In this document: one piece after another, positions 1-10,418 of the stretch
Numbering within the stretch: the first letter of the stretch is position 1
Layout: each line of letters opens with the position of its first letter
NCBI RefSeq assembly: GCF_027448985.1
Contig: NZ_DAIDMN010000003.1
Location: 1-45,974, forward strand
DNA: 45,974 bases
Direction of reading: 5' to 3'
From: Sulfurihydrogenibium sp.
GTDB lineage: Bacteria > Aquificota > Aquificia > Aquificales > Hydrogenothermaceae
Translations under genes and position numbers: made by a program
The notes under the pieces: generated by a model
The model's database searches: none
Seen by the model: only the letters and a program-made list of their open reading frames with translations
Told to the model about the DNA's origin: nothing

Positions 1-600
1 ATTGATTACATCTATCCGGAAAATCTACTGTTTCAATCCGGATATCTGACTATAAAACAAACAATACAGATAGAAGATGAAACGATATACATACTTAGTT
101 ATCCAAACCACGAAGTAAGAAAAAGCTTCAACAGAGCATTTTTAACCCATATAATACCCCCACCCCAAGCAAGTAAAACTCAGCTAAACCTGATAAGAGC
201 CTTTTTATCATCAGACATAGAAAAAATAAAACAAACACTTTACAGTTTTTTTGCAAGCATACCAACAGACTGGTACAGGAAAAACAACATTCAAGAGTAT
301 GAAGGATTTTACGCATCTGTTGTTTATGCGTTATTCATCGGAAGTGGCTTAACAACCATAGCGGAAGATACAACAAACAAAGGAAAGATAGACCTAACAG
401 TAATAGCACAAGAAAAGGTTTACATAATAGAGTTTAAAGTTATAGAGGAAACCCAAGAAGGAAAAGCATTACAGCAGATAAAAGAGAAAAAGTATTATGC
501 AAAATACCAAGACAAGTATGAAGAGATTTACCTAATTGGTATAGAGTTTAGTAAAGAGAAAAGGAATATAACAAATTTTGAAGTAGAAAAAATGTATTGA
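1..600 (+). CDS. C-terminal part of AAA-ATPase-like / PD-(D/E)XK nuclease-domain protein (DUF1703-like), 5' truncated by window edge
   Basis: Frame 1 is open from base 1 to TGA at 598-600; contains ...GFYASVVYALFIGSGL...EDTTNKGKIDLTVIAQEKVYIIEFKV..., the D-x(n)-EFK nuclease motif typical of this family. Confidence 0.75.
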   Translation: MDYIYPENLLFQSGYLTIKQTIQIEDETIYILSYPNHEVRKSFNRAFLTHIIPPPQASKTQLNLIRAFLSSDIEKIKQTLYSFFASIPTDWYRKNNIQEYEGFYASVVYALFIGSGLTTIAEDTTNKGKIDLTVIAQEKVYIIEFKVIEETQEGKALQQIKEKKYYAKYQDKYEEIYLIGIEFSKEKRNITNFEVEKMY

Positions 601-616
601 AACTAAACATCTAAAC

Positions 617-2095
617 TTATCTGTTTTTATCTAACATTTTTTGCAGAATTTCTTCCCAAACTGGTAGAACTTTTTTCTTTACATTTTCATCCATTTTGGC
701 AACTTCTGGCCAATCTCTTAAATAACCTTCTTCTTTCCATTTTGTGGTTGCGTCTATTCCCATTTTTCCACCGAATCCTACGTAGTTGGTAGAATGGTCT
801 AAAACGTCTATAACACCTTTTTGTATTATCACATCCCTTGATGGGTCTACGTTGTTTCCCCATATCCAAAGAACTTCATCTATATCTTGTACGTTTACCC
901 AATCGTCAAACACGATGATATTTTTTTCAAACATCAACTGTCCAAGACCCCAAAGGGCATTTATCACTTTGAAAGCATGTCCCGGATACCTTTTTTTAAT
1001 AGAGACAAAGGCAAAGTTGTGGAAGCATCCGGATATAGGTAGGTTGTAATCTACTATTTCCGGAAGGTTAAACTGAACCATAGGTAAAAATATTCTTTCG
1101 GTAGCTTTTCCAAGCCATCCATCTTCCATTGGTGGTTTTCCTACAATGGTTGTTTGGTATATAGGGTCTTTTCTGTGAGTTATACATGTGATATGCATCA
1201 AAGGGTATTTGTCTACAGGTGTGTAGAATCCTGTGTGGTCCCCAAACGGTCCTTCATCGTGTAATGGTTCGTTTGGGTCTATGTATCCTTCTATGACAAT
1301 TTCTGCATCCGCCGGAACCTCTAAAGGAACAGTTTCACATTTTACCAGCTTAACACCTTTTTCTCTTATTATTCCTGCAAATAAAAACTCGTCAACATCT
1401 TCCGGAAGTGGTGCAGAAGCACAGTAGGTTATTACAGGGTCTGCACCTATTACTATTGCAACAGGTATTTTTTGACCGAGTTTTTTCGCTTTCCAGTAGT
1501 GGTGAGAACCTCCTTTATGTATCTGCCAATGGACGGTTACTTTATCTTTATCTATAAGCTGTACTCTATACATTCCTATATTTCTTATACCACTTTCTGG
1601 GTCTTTTGATATCACTATTGGCAGTGTTATAAACCTTCCACCATCTTTTGGCCAACATTTCAAAACAGGAAAATCAAAAATATTTATATCATCACCTTTT
1701 TTTATAACTTCTTTACATTTTCCATCTTTTACGATTGTAGGTAAAGAGTCGTTTAATTTTTTTAGTTCCGGAAGTTTTTTTATTTTTTCTAAGAATGTGT
1801 TTGGTATCTCTGGTTTTACTATCCTGTATAGTTTCCAACCTATATCCTCAAACTTTTCTACACCAAGTGCCATCTTCATCCTTTTCTCACTACCAAAAGC
1901 GTTTATCAAAACGGGAATTCCTTCGTATCCTTCTACATTTTCAAATAAAAGGGCTTTTCCACCTTTTGGCATCTTCATCATTCTGTCTGCAATCTCTGTA
2001 ATCTCTAAAATTGGACTTACTTTTGATTTTACTCGTATTAATTCGTTGTTTTTCTCCAAATCTTTTATAAACTCTCTTAAATCTTCGTATGGCAT
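617..2095 (-). CDS. ubiD: UbiD family decarboxylase
   Basis: 492-aa ORF; MPYEDLREFIKDLEKNNELIRVKSKVSP start and ...GPFGDHTGFYTPVDKYPLMHITCITHRKDPIYQTTIVGKPPMED typical of UbiD. Confidence 0.9.
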   Translation of the reverse strand: MPYEDLREFIKDLEKNNELIRVKSKVSPILEITEIADRMMKMPKGGKALLFENVEGYEGIPVLINAFGSEKRMKMALGVEKFEDIGWKLYRIVKPEIPNTFLEKIKKLPELKKLNDSLPTIVKDGKCKEVIKKGDDINIFDFPVLKCWPKDGGRFITLPIVISKDPESGIRNIGMYRVQLIDKDKVTVHWQIHKGGSHHYWKAKKLGQKIPVAIVIGADPVITYCASAPLPEDVDEFLFAGIIREKGVKLVKCETVPLEVPADAEIVIEGYIDPNEPLHDEGPFGDHTGFYTPVDKYPLMHITCITHRKDPIYQTTIVGKPPMEDGWLGKATERIFLPMVQFNLPEIVDYNLPISGCFHNFAFVSIKKRYPGHAFKVINALWGLGQLMFEKNIIVFDDWVNVQDIDEVLWIWGNNVDPSRDVIIQKGVIDVLDHSTNYVGFGGKMGIDATTKWKEEGYLRDWPEVAKMDENVKKKVLPVWEEILQKMLDKNR

Positions 2096-2096
2096 A

Positions 2097-2732
2097 TTAA
2101 TCTCCGTTTGCAGAAACTTCTCCTGCAGGGGCTTGATTATCTTTTAGTAATTTTATATGTTTTTTTATCACAAGTCCACCTGATACGATGGTCCTCATTG
2201 CTTCTTCAACTGTTAAATCTGTAATTATGATGTCTTCTTTTTTTACCATTATGGCAAATCCGGATGTTGGGTTGATTGCAGCTGGAACAAAAACTATGTA
2301 GTAAAACTCATCACATATTTTTAGTTCATTGGCTATAAACCCTAATGCAAAAGTATCTTGATGTGGAAATCTTACCAGGGCAACCTTTGAAAAGTTCTCT
2401 TTTTTGGAGAAAAGTGTTTCCATTGTTTGTTTTGTCGCATTGTAAACGGAACCTGCAACAGGAATTTTTGATATTAAAGACTCAAAGTATTCTAACACTC
2501 TTTTTCCTAAGTAATTTTGAGCTAAAAGACCCAAAACAAATATAATGGATAATGTTACCAAAATACCTAAGCCGGGAATATGGGGAGTAGGAACCCCCAT
2601 TTCTTCTAAATAAGGAAGTATAAGATTGTTAACAACTGAAAGAAGTGTTTTTATCACCCATATTGTAACTATAATCGGTATTAATACAAATAATCCAGTG
2701 ATGAATATGTTTTTTAAGTTTAGCTTTTTCAT
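2097..2732 (-). CDS. DUF502 family membrane protein
   Basis: 211 aa; two N-terminal TM segments, IPVAGSVYNATKQTMETL and FVPAAINPTSGFAIMV motifs of DUF502. Confidence 0.8.
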   Translation of the reverse strand: MKKLNLKNIFITGLFVLIPIIVTIWVIKTLLSVVNNLILPYLEEMGVPTPHIPGLGILVTLSIIFVLGLLAQNYLGKRVLEYFESLISKIPVAGSVYNATKQTMETLFSKKENFSKVALVRFPHQDTFALGFIANELKICDEFYYIVFVPAAINPTSGFAIMVKKEDIIITDLTVEEAMRTIVSGGLVIKKHIKLLKDNQAPAGEVSANGD

Positions 2733-3580
2733 TACTTTTTAACTGCCTCCGGTCTTTTTATTGGTTCTGGTAAGTACTGAACCGCTGGTATTCCTGTTGG
2801 TTGAGGGTATAAATCCATAAGTGCGTAAACTTCTTCTGGCATTTCTGTGGACACTTTTAGTCCAAGTTCTTGAAGGTACTCTACCGTAATTGGATAGTCA
2901 TGGGTAAACTTACCTTGAGATAACTCTTCTGCAATTTTTTCCGCTTGTTCTACTGAATAACCTTTTTTAACTAAAATATTTTTAACTGTATCGTACATCT
3001 GCTTCAATGCTTTTTTACTCATATCTATTTTTACTAATGTTTGGTCATCAATATCTTTTGGCTCTTTTACTTTTTCTATTGCAACCAGTGAAGCTGCAGG
3101 TTCCATTCCAAGTTGAGGGTCAACAGGTCCTAATACTGCGTGTTTATCCATAACTATCTCATCTGATGCTAAAGCTATCAAAGTCCCACCAGACATCGCA
3201 TAATGAGGAACTATTACCCTAACTTTAGCCGGATGGTCTGCCAATGCTCTTGCTATCTGAGTAGCTGCCAACGCTATTCCACCTGGTGTGTGAATTATAA
3301 AATCAATTGGTTTGTCTTTTGGTGTCATCCTGATGGCTCTTAAAACCGCTTCCGAATCTTCTATGGTAATCATCCTCATCATAAAAAAGCCAAACAAAGA
3401 CCTTGTTTCTTGTCTATGAATAAGGGTTATGACTTTACTGCCGTACTTATCTTCAATAGCTTTTAATATTTTCTCCCGACTCCATTGTAGCATCTGTGCC
3501 TGTAAAATAGGCATTATTATCATAAATAGGAATATAAACCAAAATAGCTGGCTGATAAAGAAAAATCCTGTGTGGTCCAT
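2732..3580 (-). CDS. SDH-family Clp-fold serine proteinase (membrane anchored)
   Basis: 282 aa; N-terminal TM, HTPGGIALAATQIARAL and HYAMSGGTLIALASDEIVMDKHAVLGPVDPQ. Confidence 0.85.
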   Translation of the reverse strand: MDHTGFFFISQLFWFIFLFMIIMPILQAQMLQWSREKILKAIEDKYGSKVITLIHRQETRSLFGFFMMRMITIEDSEAVLRAIRMTPKDKPIDFIIHTPGGIALAATQIARALADHPAKVRVIVPHYAMSGGTLIALASDEIVMDKHAVLGPVDPQLGMEPAASLVAIEKVKEPKDIDDQTLVKIDMSKKALKQMYDTVKNILVKKGYSVEQAEKIAEELSQGKFTHDYPITVEYLQELGLKVSTEMPEEVYALMDLYPQPTGIPAVQYLPEPIKRPEAVKK

Positions 3581-3582
3581 TA

Positions 3583-4257
3583 TTAACCTCCTGAGTTTAA
3601 CAAAATTTTTCTTAAGTTTTCTTCCATTTTTTCTAAGTTATCAACTTCTTTTATCACTCTGAGTAAATGTTTGTTATCTTCAAGACCGTTTATTACTTTC
3701 TTGTACTCTCCGGATTTGTACCCCATCTCTTGTCTTATATGGTTAAGTATGTTTTTTCCCATGTAAAGAAGGTAAAGTCTATCAAATCCTATCAACTTCT
3801 TTGTAAGAATTCCAAAGAAAAATAAGACTCCATTTAAATTTTGTTTTAACGCTTTTTCTGCCATCCTTTCAAAAAGGTATATGTACTGCTGATAAATGTC
3901 TTCATCTTTTTGATAAGTTTGAGCCAAGTAATGGTTTATGTAATCACCTTCTATATCTTTTAGGTCTTTAAAGTCTTCGTTTAATCCTTTGTAAAAATAC
4001 GTTAAATCCGGATTTTTTTCCATGAGAATTAAAGATAGTATAAAATGGAAAATGTCTGCAAGCTCTATTTCAAGATTTTCTATGTCAGGTTGTGTTTTTT
4101 TCCACCATTTCCAAGGAAGGCTCTCAACAGCTTCTGCACACTCAAGCCATATAGCTCTGTAAAAGTCTTCTTTAGTTCTTATCTCTTTCCAATTTTCATT
4201 TATTTTTTTGTTTAATTGGTCTTGTAAATCTAAACAGTGTTTAATTTTTTCTTCCAA
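3583..4257 (-). CDS. Dimeric dUTPase / MazG-like all-alpha NTP pyrophosphatase
   Basis: 224 aa; EDFYRAIWLECAEAVESLPWKWWKK...DIENLEIELADIFHFIL matches the dimeric dUTPase metal-binding pattern. Confidence 0.75.
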   Translation of the reverse strand: MEEKIKHCLDLQDQLNKKINENWKEIRTKEDFYRAIWLECAEAVESLPWKWWKKTQPDIENLEIELADIFHFILSLILMEKNPDLTYFYKGLNEDFKDLKDIEGDYINHYLAQTYQKDEDIYQQYIYLFERMAEKALKQNLNGVLFFFGILTKKLIGFDRLYLLYMGKNILNHIRQEMGYKSGEYKKVINGLEDNKHLLRVIKEVDNLEKMEENLRKILLNSGG

Positions 4258-4268
4258 TCTTTTCTCCT

Positions 4269-5819
4269 TTACAGTATTTCAGAAAATATAGAGTTTTTCT
4301 CTTTCAAACTATTTAAATAGTCAAAGTCTATTATATTTGTTTGAAGCATCTTTTTCAAGCTGTAAAAGTTATGAATGTGTTCTTTTAGTCTGTTAGTTGC
4401 ATACTGTTTTGCTGTTTGTGTGGTTATAAGAAAAGTCCAATCACTACTTTGAGCTAAAAGTAGTTCTTTTTCCATCTGTTTTACAACTTCGTTATCTTTA
4501 AAAATCTCTTTGACTTTTAATAAATCTTCTTCCATTTGATGAAGGTATTTGTAAACCCATTGGTTTTCCGAATTAAGCCATACTTCAAAGTATCCTTTAT
4601 CACCCCATGAGGAAGGAGATGGTCTTATAACTTGATTTTCCGGATACAAATCTAAATATTCAGAAGGGGTGATAGATTTGAACTGTTTGTAAGTATCAAT
4701 CATTTTAAAGATGTTGTATAAAAACTCTGGACCTTCAAACCACCAATGACCAAAAAGTTCTGCATCGTAAGGACTTACTATCAACGGAAGTCTATCCATA
4801 TATTTTGATAGATGTTCCATCTGTTTTTCTCTTGATATATGAAAATGTCCTGCATGTATCTTGGTCATTTCGTAAGCTTTATCCGGGTCGTAAGGTTTTT
4901 TATGGGCTAAATCTACATCTCCTGTAATTTTGTAATACTTTATTCCTGTGTAAACCCTTATTCCATCTGGACTTATAAAATCTTTTATATACTCAAAATC
5001 AAGGTCAAATCCAATGTCTCTGTAAAAATCTCTGTAATTTGGGTCTCCTGGATAACCTTCTTTAGCACTCCATACCTGTTTTGATGACTCTGGGTCTCTT
5101 GCAAAAACCGCAACCGAATTAGGAGTATAAACGGGAGCAAAAACACCGTACCTTGGAGTTGGTTTTCCAAATATAACTCCGTGGGAGTCCATAAAGAAGT
5201 ATTCTATACCGTATTTTGCAAGTGTTTCATCAAGACCATCAAAGTAAGCACACTCAGCAAGCCATATACCTTTTGGTTTTTTACCAAAATGTTTTTGGTG
5301 AGATTTAACCGCCAGCTCTACCTGTCTCTCTACAGCAGAAGGGTTAGGAGAAAGTAGTGGTAAAAATCCATGGGTTGCGTTACATGTTATTATTTCAATG
5401 TTTTTCCTTTCTTCAAAATATCTGTACCCATTTAACACATCTCTTTGTAAAAAGTTGTAGTAAAAATCTTTAATCTGTAAAAATCTTTCGTTATAAAAGT
5501 TAGCTAACTTATTGAAAACAGGACTTGATTTTGTTCTGTGAATCTCTTTTTCTGTAAGTAGCAACATTTTATCTAAGTACTTTTCATACTTCGTCATCAG
5601 ATGTTTATCGGTTAACATCTCTGCCAAAGGTGGTGTTATTGATGTTGTGATTTTAAAATCTACACCTTCTTCCTTTAACTGTTTAAACTTCATCAGAAGT
5701 GGAATGTACGTTTCTGTGATAGCCTCAAAAAGCCAATGTTCTTCTAAAAAATACTTGTACTGTGGATGTTTTACAAAAGGTAAATGGGAATGTAATACAG
5801 GCATCCAAAATCCTTTCAT
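4269..5819 (-). CDS. Glycoside hydrolase family 57 protein, probable 1,4-alpha-glucan branching enzyme
   Basis: 516 aa; MPVLHSHLPFVKHPQ start, GIWLAECAYFDGLDETL, SPYDAELFGHWWFEGPEFL. Confidence 0.85.
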   Translation of the reverse strand: MKGFWMPVLHSHLPFVKHPQYKYFLEEHWLFEAITETYIPLLMKFKQLKEEGVDFKITTSITPPLAEMLTDKHLMTKYEKYLDKMLLLTEKEIHRTKSSPVFNKLANFYNERFLQIKDFYYNFLQRDVLNGYRYFEERKNIEIITCNATHGFLPLLSPNPSAVERQVELAVKSHQKHFGKKPKGIWLAECAYFDGLDETLAKYGIEYFFMDSHGVIFGKPTPRYGVFAPVYTPNSVAVFARDPESSKQVWSAKEGYPGDPNYRDFYRDIGFDLDFEYIKDFISPDGIRVYTGIKYYKITGDVDLAHKKPYDPDKAYEMTKIHAGHFHISREKQMEHLSKYMDRLPLIVSPYDAELFGHWWFEGPEFLYNIFKMIDTYKQFKSITPSEYLDLYPENQVIRPSPSSWGDKGYFEVWLNSENQWVYKYLHQMEEDLLKVKEIFKDNEVVKQMEKELLLAQSSDWTFLITTQTAKQYATNRLKEHIHNFYSLKKMLQTNIIDFDYLNSLKEKNSIFSEIL

Positions 5820-5917
5820 TGTTATCTCCCCCTTGGGATTTTAAGATATATTATATATGATAAAGATGAATTTTCCGTTAAGAAATTTTTAATGATTGTG
5901 TTTGAAGATTTAGATAG

Positions 5918-5936
5918 AAGGGGCTTAAAGCCCCTT
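5918..5936 (-). terminator. Possible hairpin terminator downstream of the small lipoprotein gene
   Basis: AAGGGGC-TTAAA-GCCCCTT perfect inverted repeat just 3' of the minus-strand CDS; no clear U-tract follows. Confidence 0.4.
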
Positions 5937-5944
5937 TAAAGAGA

Positions 5945-6199
5945 TTACTTTTGTTCAGCTGGTTTTTGCTCTTGTCCTGCTGGAGCAGCTTGTTGTTCTT
6001 GTCCTGCTGGAGCAGCCTGTTGCTCAGCTGGTGCTGGAGCAGCTTGTTGCTCAGCTGGTGCTGGAGCAGCTGGTTGAGCTTGTTGTTCAGCTGGTGCTTG
6101 TTGTTCTTCTTTCTTTTGGCAGCTGAAAAGTAAAGATGCAGATAAAACCGCTGCCACAGAACCAAGTACTAATTTCTTCATCTTACAATACCTCCTCAA
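5945..6199 (-). CDS. Small low-complexity (Ala/Pro/Gln/Glu repeat) lipoprotein
   Basis: 84 aa; signal peptide with lipobox LLFSC followed by EEQQAPAEQQAQPAAPAPAEQQAAPAPAEQQ repeats; RBS-like sequence upstream; true start probably internal MKKLVLGS at 6181. Confidence 0.6.
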   Translation of the reverse strand: MRRYCKMKKLVLGSVAAVLSASLLFSCQKKEEQQAPAEQQAQPAAPAPAEQQAAPAPAEQQAAPAGQEQQAAPAGQEQKPAEQK

Positions 6200-6240
6200 A
6201 AAATAATTTTAAAAATTATAACATAAAATTTTTGTTTTTT

Positions 6241-7365
6241 TCAAACTTTTATTTTGACTATTTTCCCTTCGTAATTTTTAAATGTGTATAGATTTTCGTT
6301 TTTTTCTAATAAATATTCTGGAAGTAAAGGAACTTTTCCCAAACCGTCTATCAAATCTACAGCAAAAGTAGGGTTACCAAGTCCGGATACTCTACCTCTT
6401 AAGTGTTCCATTATTTCAAGTCCTTTTTCTATTGAAGTTTTAAAATGGTACACACCTTTTGTTGGGTCACAGTTGAATAGGTAGTAAGGTTTTATTTTTA
6501 CTTTAAGTAGGTCTCTCATTAGATTTTCTATGGTGTGTTTATCGTCGTTTATTCCTTTTAATATAACTGTTTGGTTTAAAACGGGGGTTCCTGTTGAAAG
6601 TATGTTTTTTACAGCTTTTTTTGTTTCAGATGTGATTTCATTTGGATGGTTAAAGTGGGTTACAAGCCATACTTTATCGTATTTATCAAATATTTCTAAC
6701 AGCTCTTCGTCAAAGAATCTAAATGGGTTTGCTACGAGTTCTCTTGAGCCTATTCTTATAATATCTATATGGTCTATTTCGTAAATATTTTTTACTATAT
6801 ACTCTAATTTTGTGTTTGGGAGAGTTAAAGGGTCTCCTCCGGATATTAAAACCTCTTTTATGTTTTTGTTGTTTTTTATGTATTCAAACATTTTGTCGTA
6901 TTCTTGTTTTGTCCTTGCTCTTTCATCTTCCAAAAACATCCTTTTTCTCATACAGTGACGACAGTAAACACTACAAAAGTTTGTAGCTCTAAACAGTACT
7001 CTATCCGGATACCTGTGGGTAAGACCTTCCACTGGGGATTTTTTGTCTTCTAAAAATGGGTCTAAGAGTGCTCCTTCCTGGTATTTTTCATCTATCTCTT
7101 TCTCGTCAGGAATAATCTGTTTTACAATTGGGTCATCCGGATTTTCTCTATCTGCTAAAAATATGTAGTAAGGTGTGGTGCCAAAATGATAAATTTCTGA
7201 TACTTTTTTAAAACTTTTTTCATCTATTATATTTAAAATCTTTTTTGCATCTTCAAGAGTTTTTAAACGGTTTTGTATTTGCCATTTCCAGTTTTTCCAT
7301 TCCTCCTCTTTAACATCTTTGTATATAGGTATTTCTTTCCAGTATTCTCCTTCTAATATTTTCAA
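6241..7365 (-). CDS. kamA: Lysine 2,3-aminomutase family radical SAM protein
   Basis: 374 aa; [17 protein letters not shown] radical SAM CxxxCxxC and [20 protein letters not shown]. Confidence 0.9.
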   Translation of the reverse strand: MKILEGEYWKEIPIYKDVKEEEWKNWKWQIQNRLKTLEDAKKILNIIDEKSFKKVSEIYHFGTTPYYIFLADRENPDDPIVKQIIPDEKEIDEKYQEGALLDPFLEDKKSPVEGLTHRYPDRVLFRATNFCSVYCRHCMRKRMFLEDERARTKQEYDKMFEYIKNNKNIKEVLISGGDPLTLPNTKLEYIVKNIYEIDHIDIIRIGSRELVANPFRFFDEELLEIFDKYDKVWLVTHFNHPNEITSETKKAVKNILSTGTPVLNQTVILKGINDDKHTIENLMRDLLKVKIKPYYLFNCDPTKGVYHFKTSIEKGLEIMEHLRGRVSGLGNPTFAVDLIDGLGKVPLLPEYLLEKNENLYTFKNYEGKIVKIKV

Positions 7366-8579
7366 CTATTTACCTCAATTTTCACAAACTTTCTTTTTCC
7401 TGCTTGGATTGTATGGTTTTTTGTAAGGTCAACTTTGTATAAAAAGTCTTCTACCTTTTCTCCGTCAATCTTCACACCACCTTGTTTTATAATTCTTTTT
7501 GCTTCTGCTTTTGATGGTACCAGGTTAAGTATAAATAAAAGTTCAAAAAGTTCTATTTCTTTGTCTGGAAGGTTTAAATCACTTACTTTTACAACCGGAA
7601 TGTCTTCTGGTATCTCTTTTTTTGAGTGAACTTTTTCAAAATGTTCTTTTGCTTTTATTGCTGCTTCTTCATCGTGGAATCTTTTTACTATATACATCGC
7701 AAGTTCTTTTTTCACCTGCATTGGGTGTAGTAATCCAGATTCTACATCTTTTTTCATCTTTTGTATCTCTTCTTCCGTTAAATCTGTAAGAAGTTGCCAG
7801 TACTGCCACATAAGCTCATCTGATATAGACATTATTTTTCCAAACATTTCTTCCGGTGGTTCGGTTATTCCTATGTAATTACCGTAGGACTTACTCATCT
7901 TCTTAACACCATCTGTTCCTACAAGTAAAGGAAGTAGTATTGCTACTTGGGGTTTTTCTATACCGTACTCTTTTTGTATATCCCTTCCTATAAGGAGGTT
8001 AAACCTTTGGTCTGACCCTCCAAGTTCAACGTCCGCTTTTATTGCCACCGAATCGTAGGCTTGTAAAAGTGGATATAAAAATTCGTGAATTGATATAGGT
8101 ATATTTTCTTTAAATCTTTTTTTAAAGTCTTCTCTTTCAAGCATTCTTGCCACTGTGTATTTTGCTGTGAGTTTTATAAGGTCTTCTGCTTTCATCTCAG
8201 CAAGCCATGAGCTGTTGAACACGACAACCGTTTTTTCCGGGTCTAAAACTTTAAACACCTGTTCTTTGTAAGTTTTTGCATTTTCTAAGACTTGCTGTTT
8301 TGTAAGAGGTGGTCTTGTTTGGTCTCTTCCGGAAGGGTCTCCAATCATTGCTGTAAAATCACCTATTATAAAGTAAACAGTATGACCAAGTTGTTGGAAT
8401 GTTCTTAATTTTTGTAGTAAAACTGTATGTCCTAAGTGTAAATCGGCAGCTGTTGGGTCAAATCCGGCTTTCACCACTAAAGGTCTACCTTCTTTCAACT
8501 TCTCTAAAAGTTCTTCTTCTGATATTATCTCCAAAACACCTTTTTTTACTATTTTAAGTTGTTCTTCCGGTGATAACAT
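7362..8579 (-). CDS. tyrS: Tyrosyl-tRNA synthetase
   Basis: [22 protein letters not shown] (HIGH region) and KKMSKSYGN (KMSKS); start reassigned to ATG at 8579 with AGGAGGAGT RBS, not the 8681 start of the ORF track. Confidence 0.95.
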   Translation of the reverse strand: MLSPEEQLKIVKKGVLEIISEEELLEKLKEGRPLVVKAGFDPTAADLHLGHTVLLQKLRTFQQLGHTVYFIIGDFTAMIGDPSGRDQTRPPLTKQQVLENAKTYKEQVFKVLDPEKTVVVFNSSWLAEMKAEDLIKLTAKYTVARMLEREDFKKRFKENIPISIHEFLYPLLQAYDSVAIKADVELGGSDQRFNLLIGRDIQKEYGIEKPQVAILLPLLVGTDGVKKMSKSYGNYIGITEPPEEMFGKIMSISDELMWQYWQLLTDLTEEEIQKMKKDVESGLLHPMQVKKELAMYIVKRFHDEEAAIKAKEHFEKVHSKKEIPEDIPVVKVSDLNLPDKEIELFELLFILNLVPSKAEAKRIIKQGGVKIDGEKVEDFLYKVDLTKNHTIQAGKRKFVKIEVNS

Positions 8580-8640
8580 AACTCCTCCTACTTGAAATTT
8601 ATGAAATTTTATTTTACCATTAAGAAACAAAGTTTTAAAT

Positions 8641-8949
8641 GTGATAAAAATGAAAGTAAATCCAAGAAATATTAAAACCATAGAAGATTTAAAAGATTTT
8701 TTAACGAATTACTTTAAGGGCAAAAGTGTAAAAATTTACCTTTTTGGCTCTCGTGCAGAGAAAAAAGAAAGATATAACTCTGACATTGATTTAGCCTTTG
8801 AATCAGAAGAAGATATAAGTCAGGATTTGGCATTGATAGAAGAAATTTTAGATGAAAGCAATTTAATCTACAAGGTGGATTTAGTAAACCTAAAATTTGC
8901 ACCCTATTTGATAGAAGAAGTCAAAAGTAAAGGTGTAAGATGGCTTTAG
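8641..8949 (+). CDS. MNT-type minimal nucleotidyltransferase (HEPN/MNT system antitoxin-like)
   Basis: 102 aa, GTG start (or ATG 8650); [25 protein letters not shown] = GSx(n)SDIDL nucleotidyltransferase signature. Confidence 0.85.
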   Translation: MIKMKVNPRNIKTIEDLKDFLTNYFKGKSVKIYLFGSRAEKKERYNSDIDLAFESEEDISQDLALIEEILDESNLIYKVDLVNLKFAPYLIEEVKSKGVRWL

Positions 8950-9102
8950 AAAAGAGGCTGAAAGATTTAGAAAAAGCTTTCGACAGATTAAAAGAGTCTT
9001 ACTTTAAAACTTTGGAACATGTTAGATGTGGCTGAAAAGATATTTAAGGATTTGGCTGTTTATCTTCCTGTAATTGAAAGTGTTTTAGCAAAATTTAGCT
9101 GA
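8940..9102 (+). pseudogene. Remnant of HI0074/HEPN-type nucleotidyltransferase-substrate-binding partner
   Basis: ATG 8940 overlaps the MNT stop; [31 protein letters not shown] stops at 9033-9035, then a different frame reads MLDVAEKIFKDLAVYLPVIESVLAKFS* (9019-9102), resembling the N- and C-termini of such proteins with the middle missing. Confidence 0.6.
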
Positions 9103-9169
9103 TTTTTTATCTTGAATATTTTTATAAAAAAAGTAATATAATAGTGATTTCTAAAATAGGAGGTTTTTT

Positions 9170-10288
9170 ATGGAAACGGTAGTTTTTGAGAATAGAAGTA
9201 AAAACAACTACCTACAGGCCGTTTTGTTTAGTACTCTTATTTTGGTCTTTGTAGGTGGGTCGGTAGCTTTGGCTATACTTAGTGGTAAGGTTAGTAATGT
9301 TCTTGTATTTCAGATATCCGGATTTATCTATGGTCTTTCTGCCTTGATGTATATTTTTCAGTTTTTCTTTAAAAATGAGAATGTTGGGAAAGTAGGGACT
9401 TTGTTTGCTTTTCTTGGATGGCTTACTCAAACCGTAGGACTTTTTTTAAGAGGTTTAGAGTCTTACTATATGGGTATTTTCCATCCACCTTGGACAAACC
9501 TTTATGAGTCTTTGATGTTTTTCCCTTGGCTTGCGGTAGGTTTATACCTTTATATAGAAAGAGAGTATAAAACAAAGGTAATTGGAACATTTTTTATGCC
9601 TATAGTTGCGTTTTTGGTTATATGGGGACATAAGTTCAATACGGATATTAATCCTCTTGTTCCGGCTTTAAGGAGCTACTGGCTTTATCTTCACGTGCTG
9701 GCTTCCTTTGTTGGATATGCAGGATTTACAGTTTCTTTTGGAGCATCCTTTGCATACCTAATAAAGCATAACTTTAATAAAGAGGTAGAAGTAAAATCCG
9801 TTTATTATTTGGGTTTTGTTTTCTTTTTAGTACTCTCCGGAATATTTGGATACCTTACCTTAACAGGAGCAAAAGATATTAAAACAATGATGTTTGGAGT
9901 TATTTTTATTTTATCTTTACTTGGTCTTTTGTACTTTGCGGTTTATGTTTTAAAACCTATTGGAAAAGTTTTACCATCTGAAAATATTCTTTCTGAAATT
10001 GCATTTAAAGCTGTTGCTATATCTTTTCCTATATGGACTGCTTCTATAATGCTTGGTGGAGCTTGGGCTAACGAAGCTTGGGGAAGTTATTGGAGCTGGG
10101 ACCCAAAAGAAACATGGGCTTTAATCGTTTGGTTATTTTTTGCTGCATACATTCATGGTAGAACAATTGGAAAATGGAAAGGAACAACATCTTCTTGGAT
10201 AGTTGTAGCCGGATTTATAATGCTTTTGATATGTTATTTCGGTGTAAATCTCTACTTCCCTGGACTTCATAGTTATGCAACGGAGTAA
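9170..10288 (+). CDS. ccsA: Cytochrome c biogenesis protein CcsA/CcsB family
   Basis: 372 aa, multi-TM, WGSYWSWDPKETWALIVWLFFAAYIH (WWD-type haem-handling motif). Confidence 0.9.
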   Translation: METVVFENRSKNNYLQAVLFSTLILVFVGGSVALAILSGKVSNVLVFQISGFIYGLSALMYIFQFFFKNENVGKVGTLFAFLGWLTQTVGLFLRGLESYYMGIFHPPWTNLYESLMFFPWLAVGLYLYIEREYKTKVIGTFFMPIVAFLVIWGHKFNTDINPLVPALRSYWLYLHVLASFVGYAGFTVSFGASFAYLIKHNFNKEVEVKSVYYLGFVFFLVLSGIFGYLTLTGAKDIKTMMFGVIFILSLLGLLYFAVYVLKPIGKVLPSENILSEIAFKAVAISFPIWTASIMLGGAWANEAWGSYWSWDPKETWALIVWLFFAAYIHGRTIGKWKGTTSSWIVVAGFIMLLICYFGVNLYFPGLHSYATE

Positions 10289-10319
10289 AACACTTTCCAA
10301 AATCCTTATGAACGACACG

Positions 10320-10344
10320 AAAAAACCCCTGTATTACAGGGGTT
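10320..10344 (-). terminator. Intrinsic terminator (minus strand, after ispD)
   Basis: AACCCCTGT-ATT-ACAGGGGTT hairpin; on the minus strand followed by a TTTTTT tract. Confidence 0.7.
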
Positions 10345-10418
10345 GTTAATAACTTTCATGATTGCTGAATATTCGTTAATCTAAAGTGAAAGGAAAAGCG
10401 TAAATTTACCATTTCAAA

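Noticed and set aside
786-2147. Plus-strand ORFs opposite ubiD (786-1049, 1233-1427, 1795-2001, 1797-2147)
   Set aside because: Antisense to a clearly conserved gene, no RBS or recognisable protein; shadow ORFs.
5957-6090. CRISPR-like repetitive segment
   Set aside because: Repeats are contiguous coding repeats without unique spacers.
5878-6165. ORFs overlapping the repeat lipoprotein (5878-6165 minus, 5951-6133 plus)
   Set aside because: Low-complexity frame shadows of the Ala/Pro/Gln repeats; only 5945-6199 has a lipobox.
8580-8681. 34-aa N-terminal extension of tyrS in the ORF track
   Set aside because: Extension is hydrophobic nonsense over the intergenic region; strong AGGAGG RBS precedes ATG at 8579.
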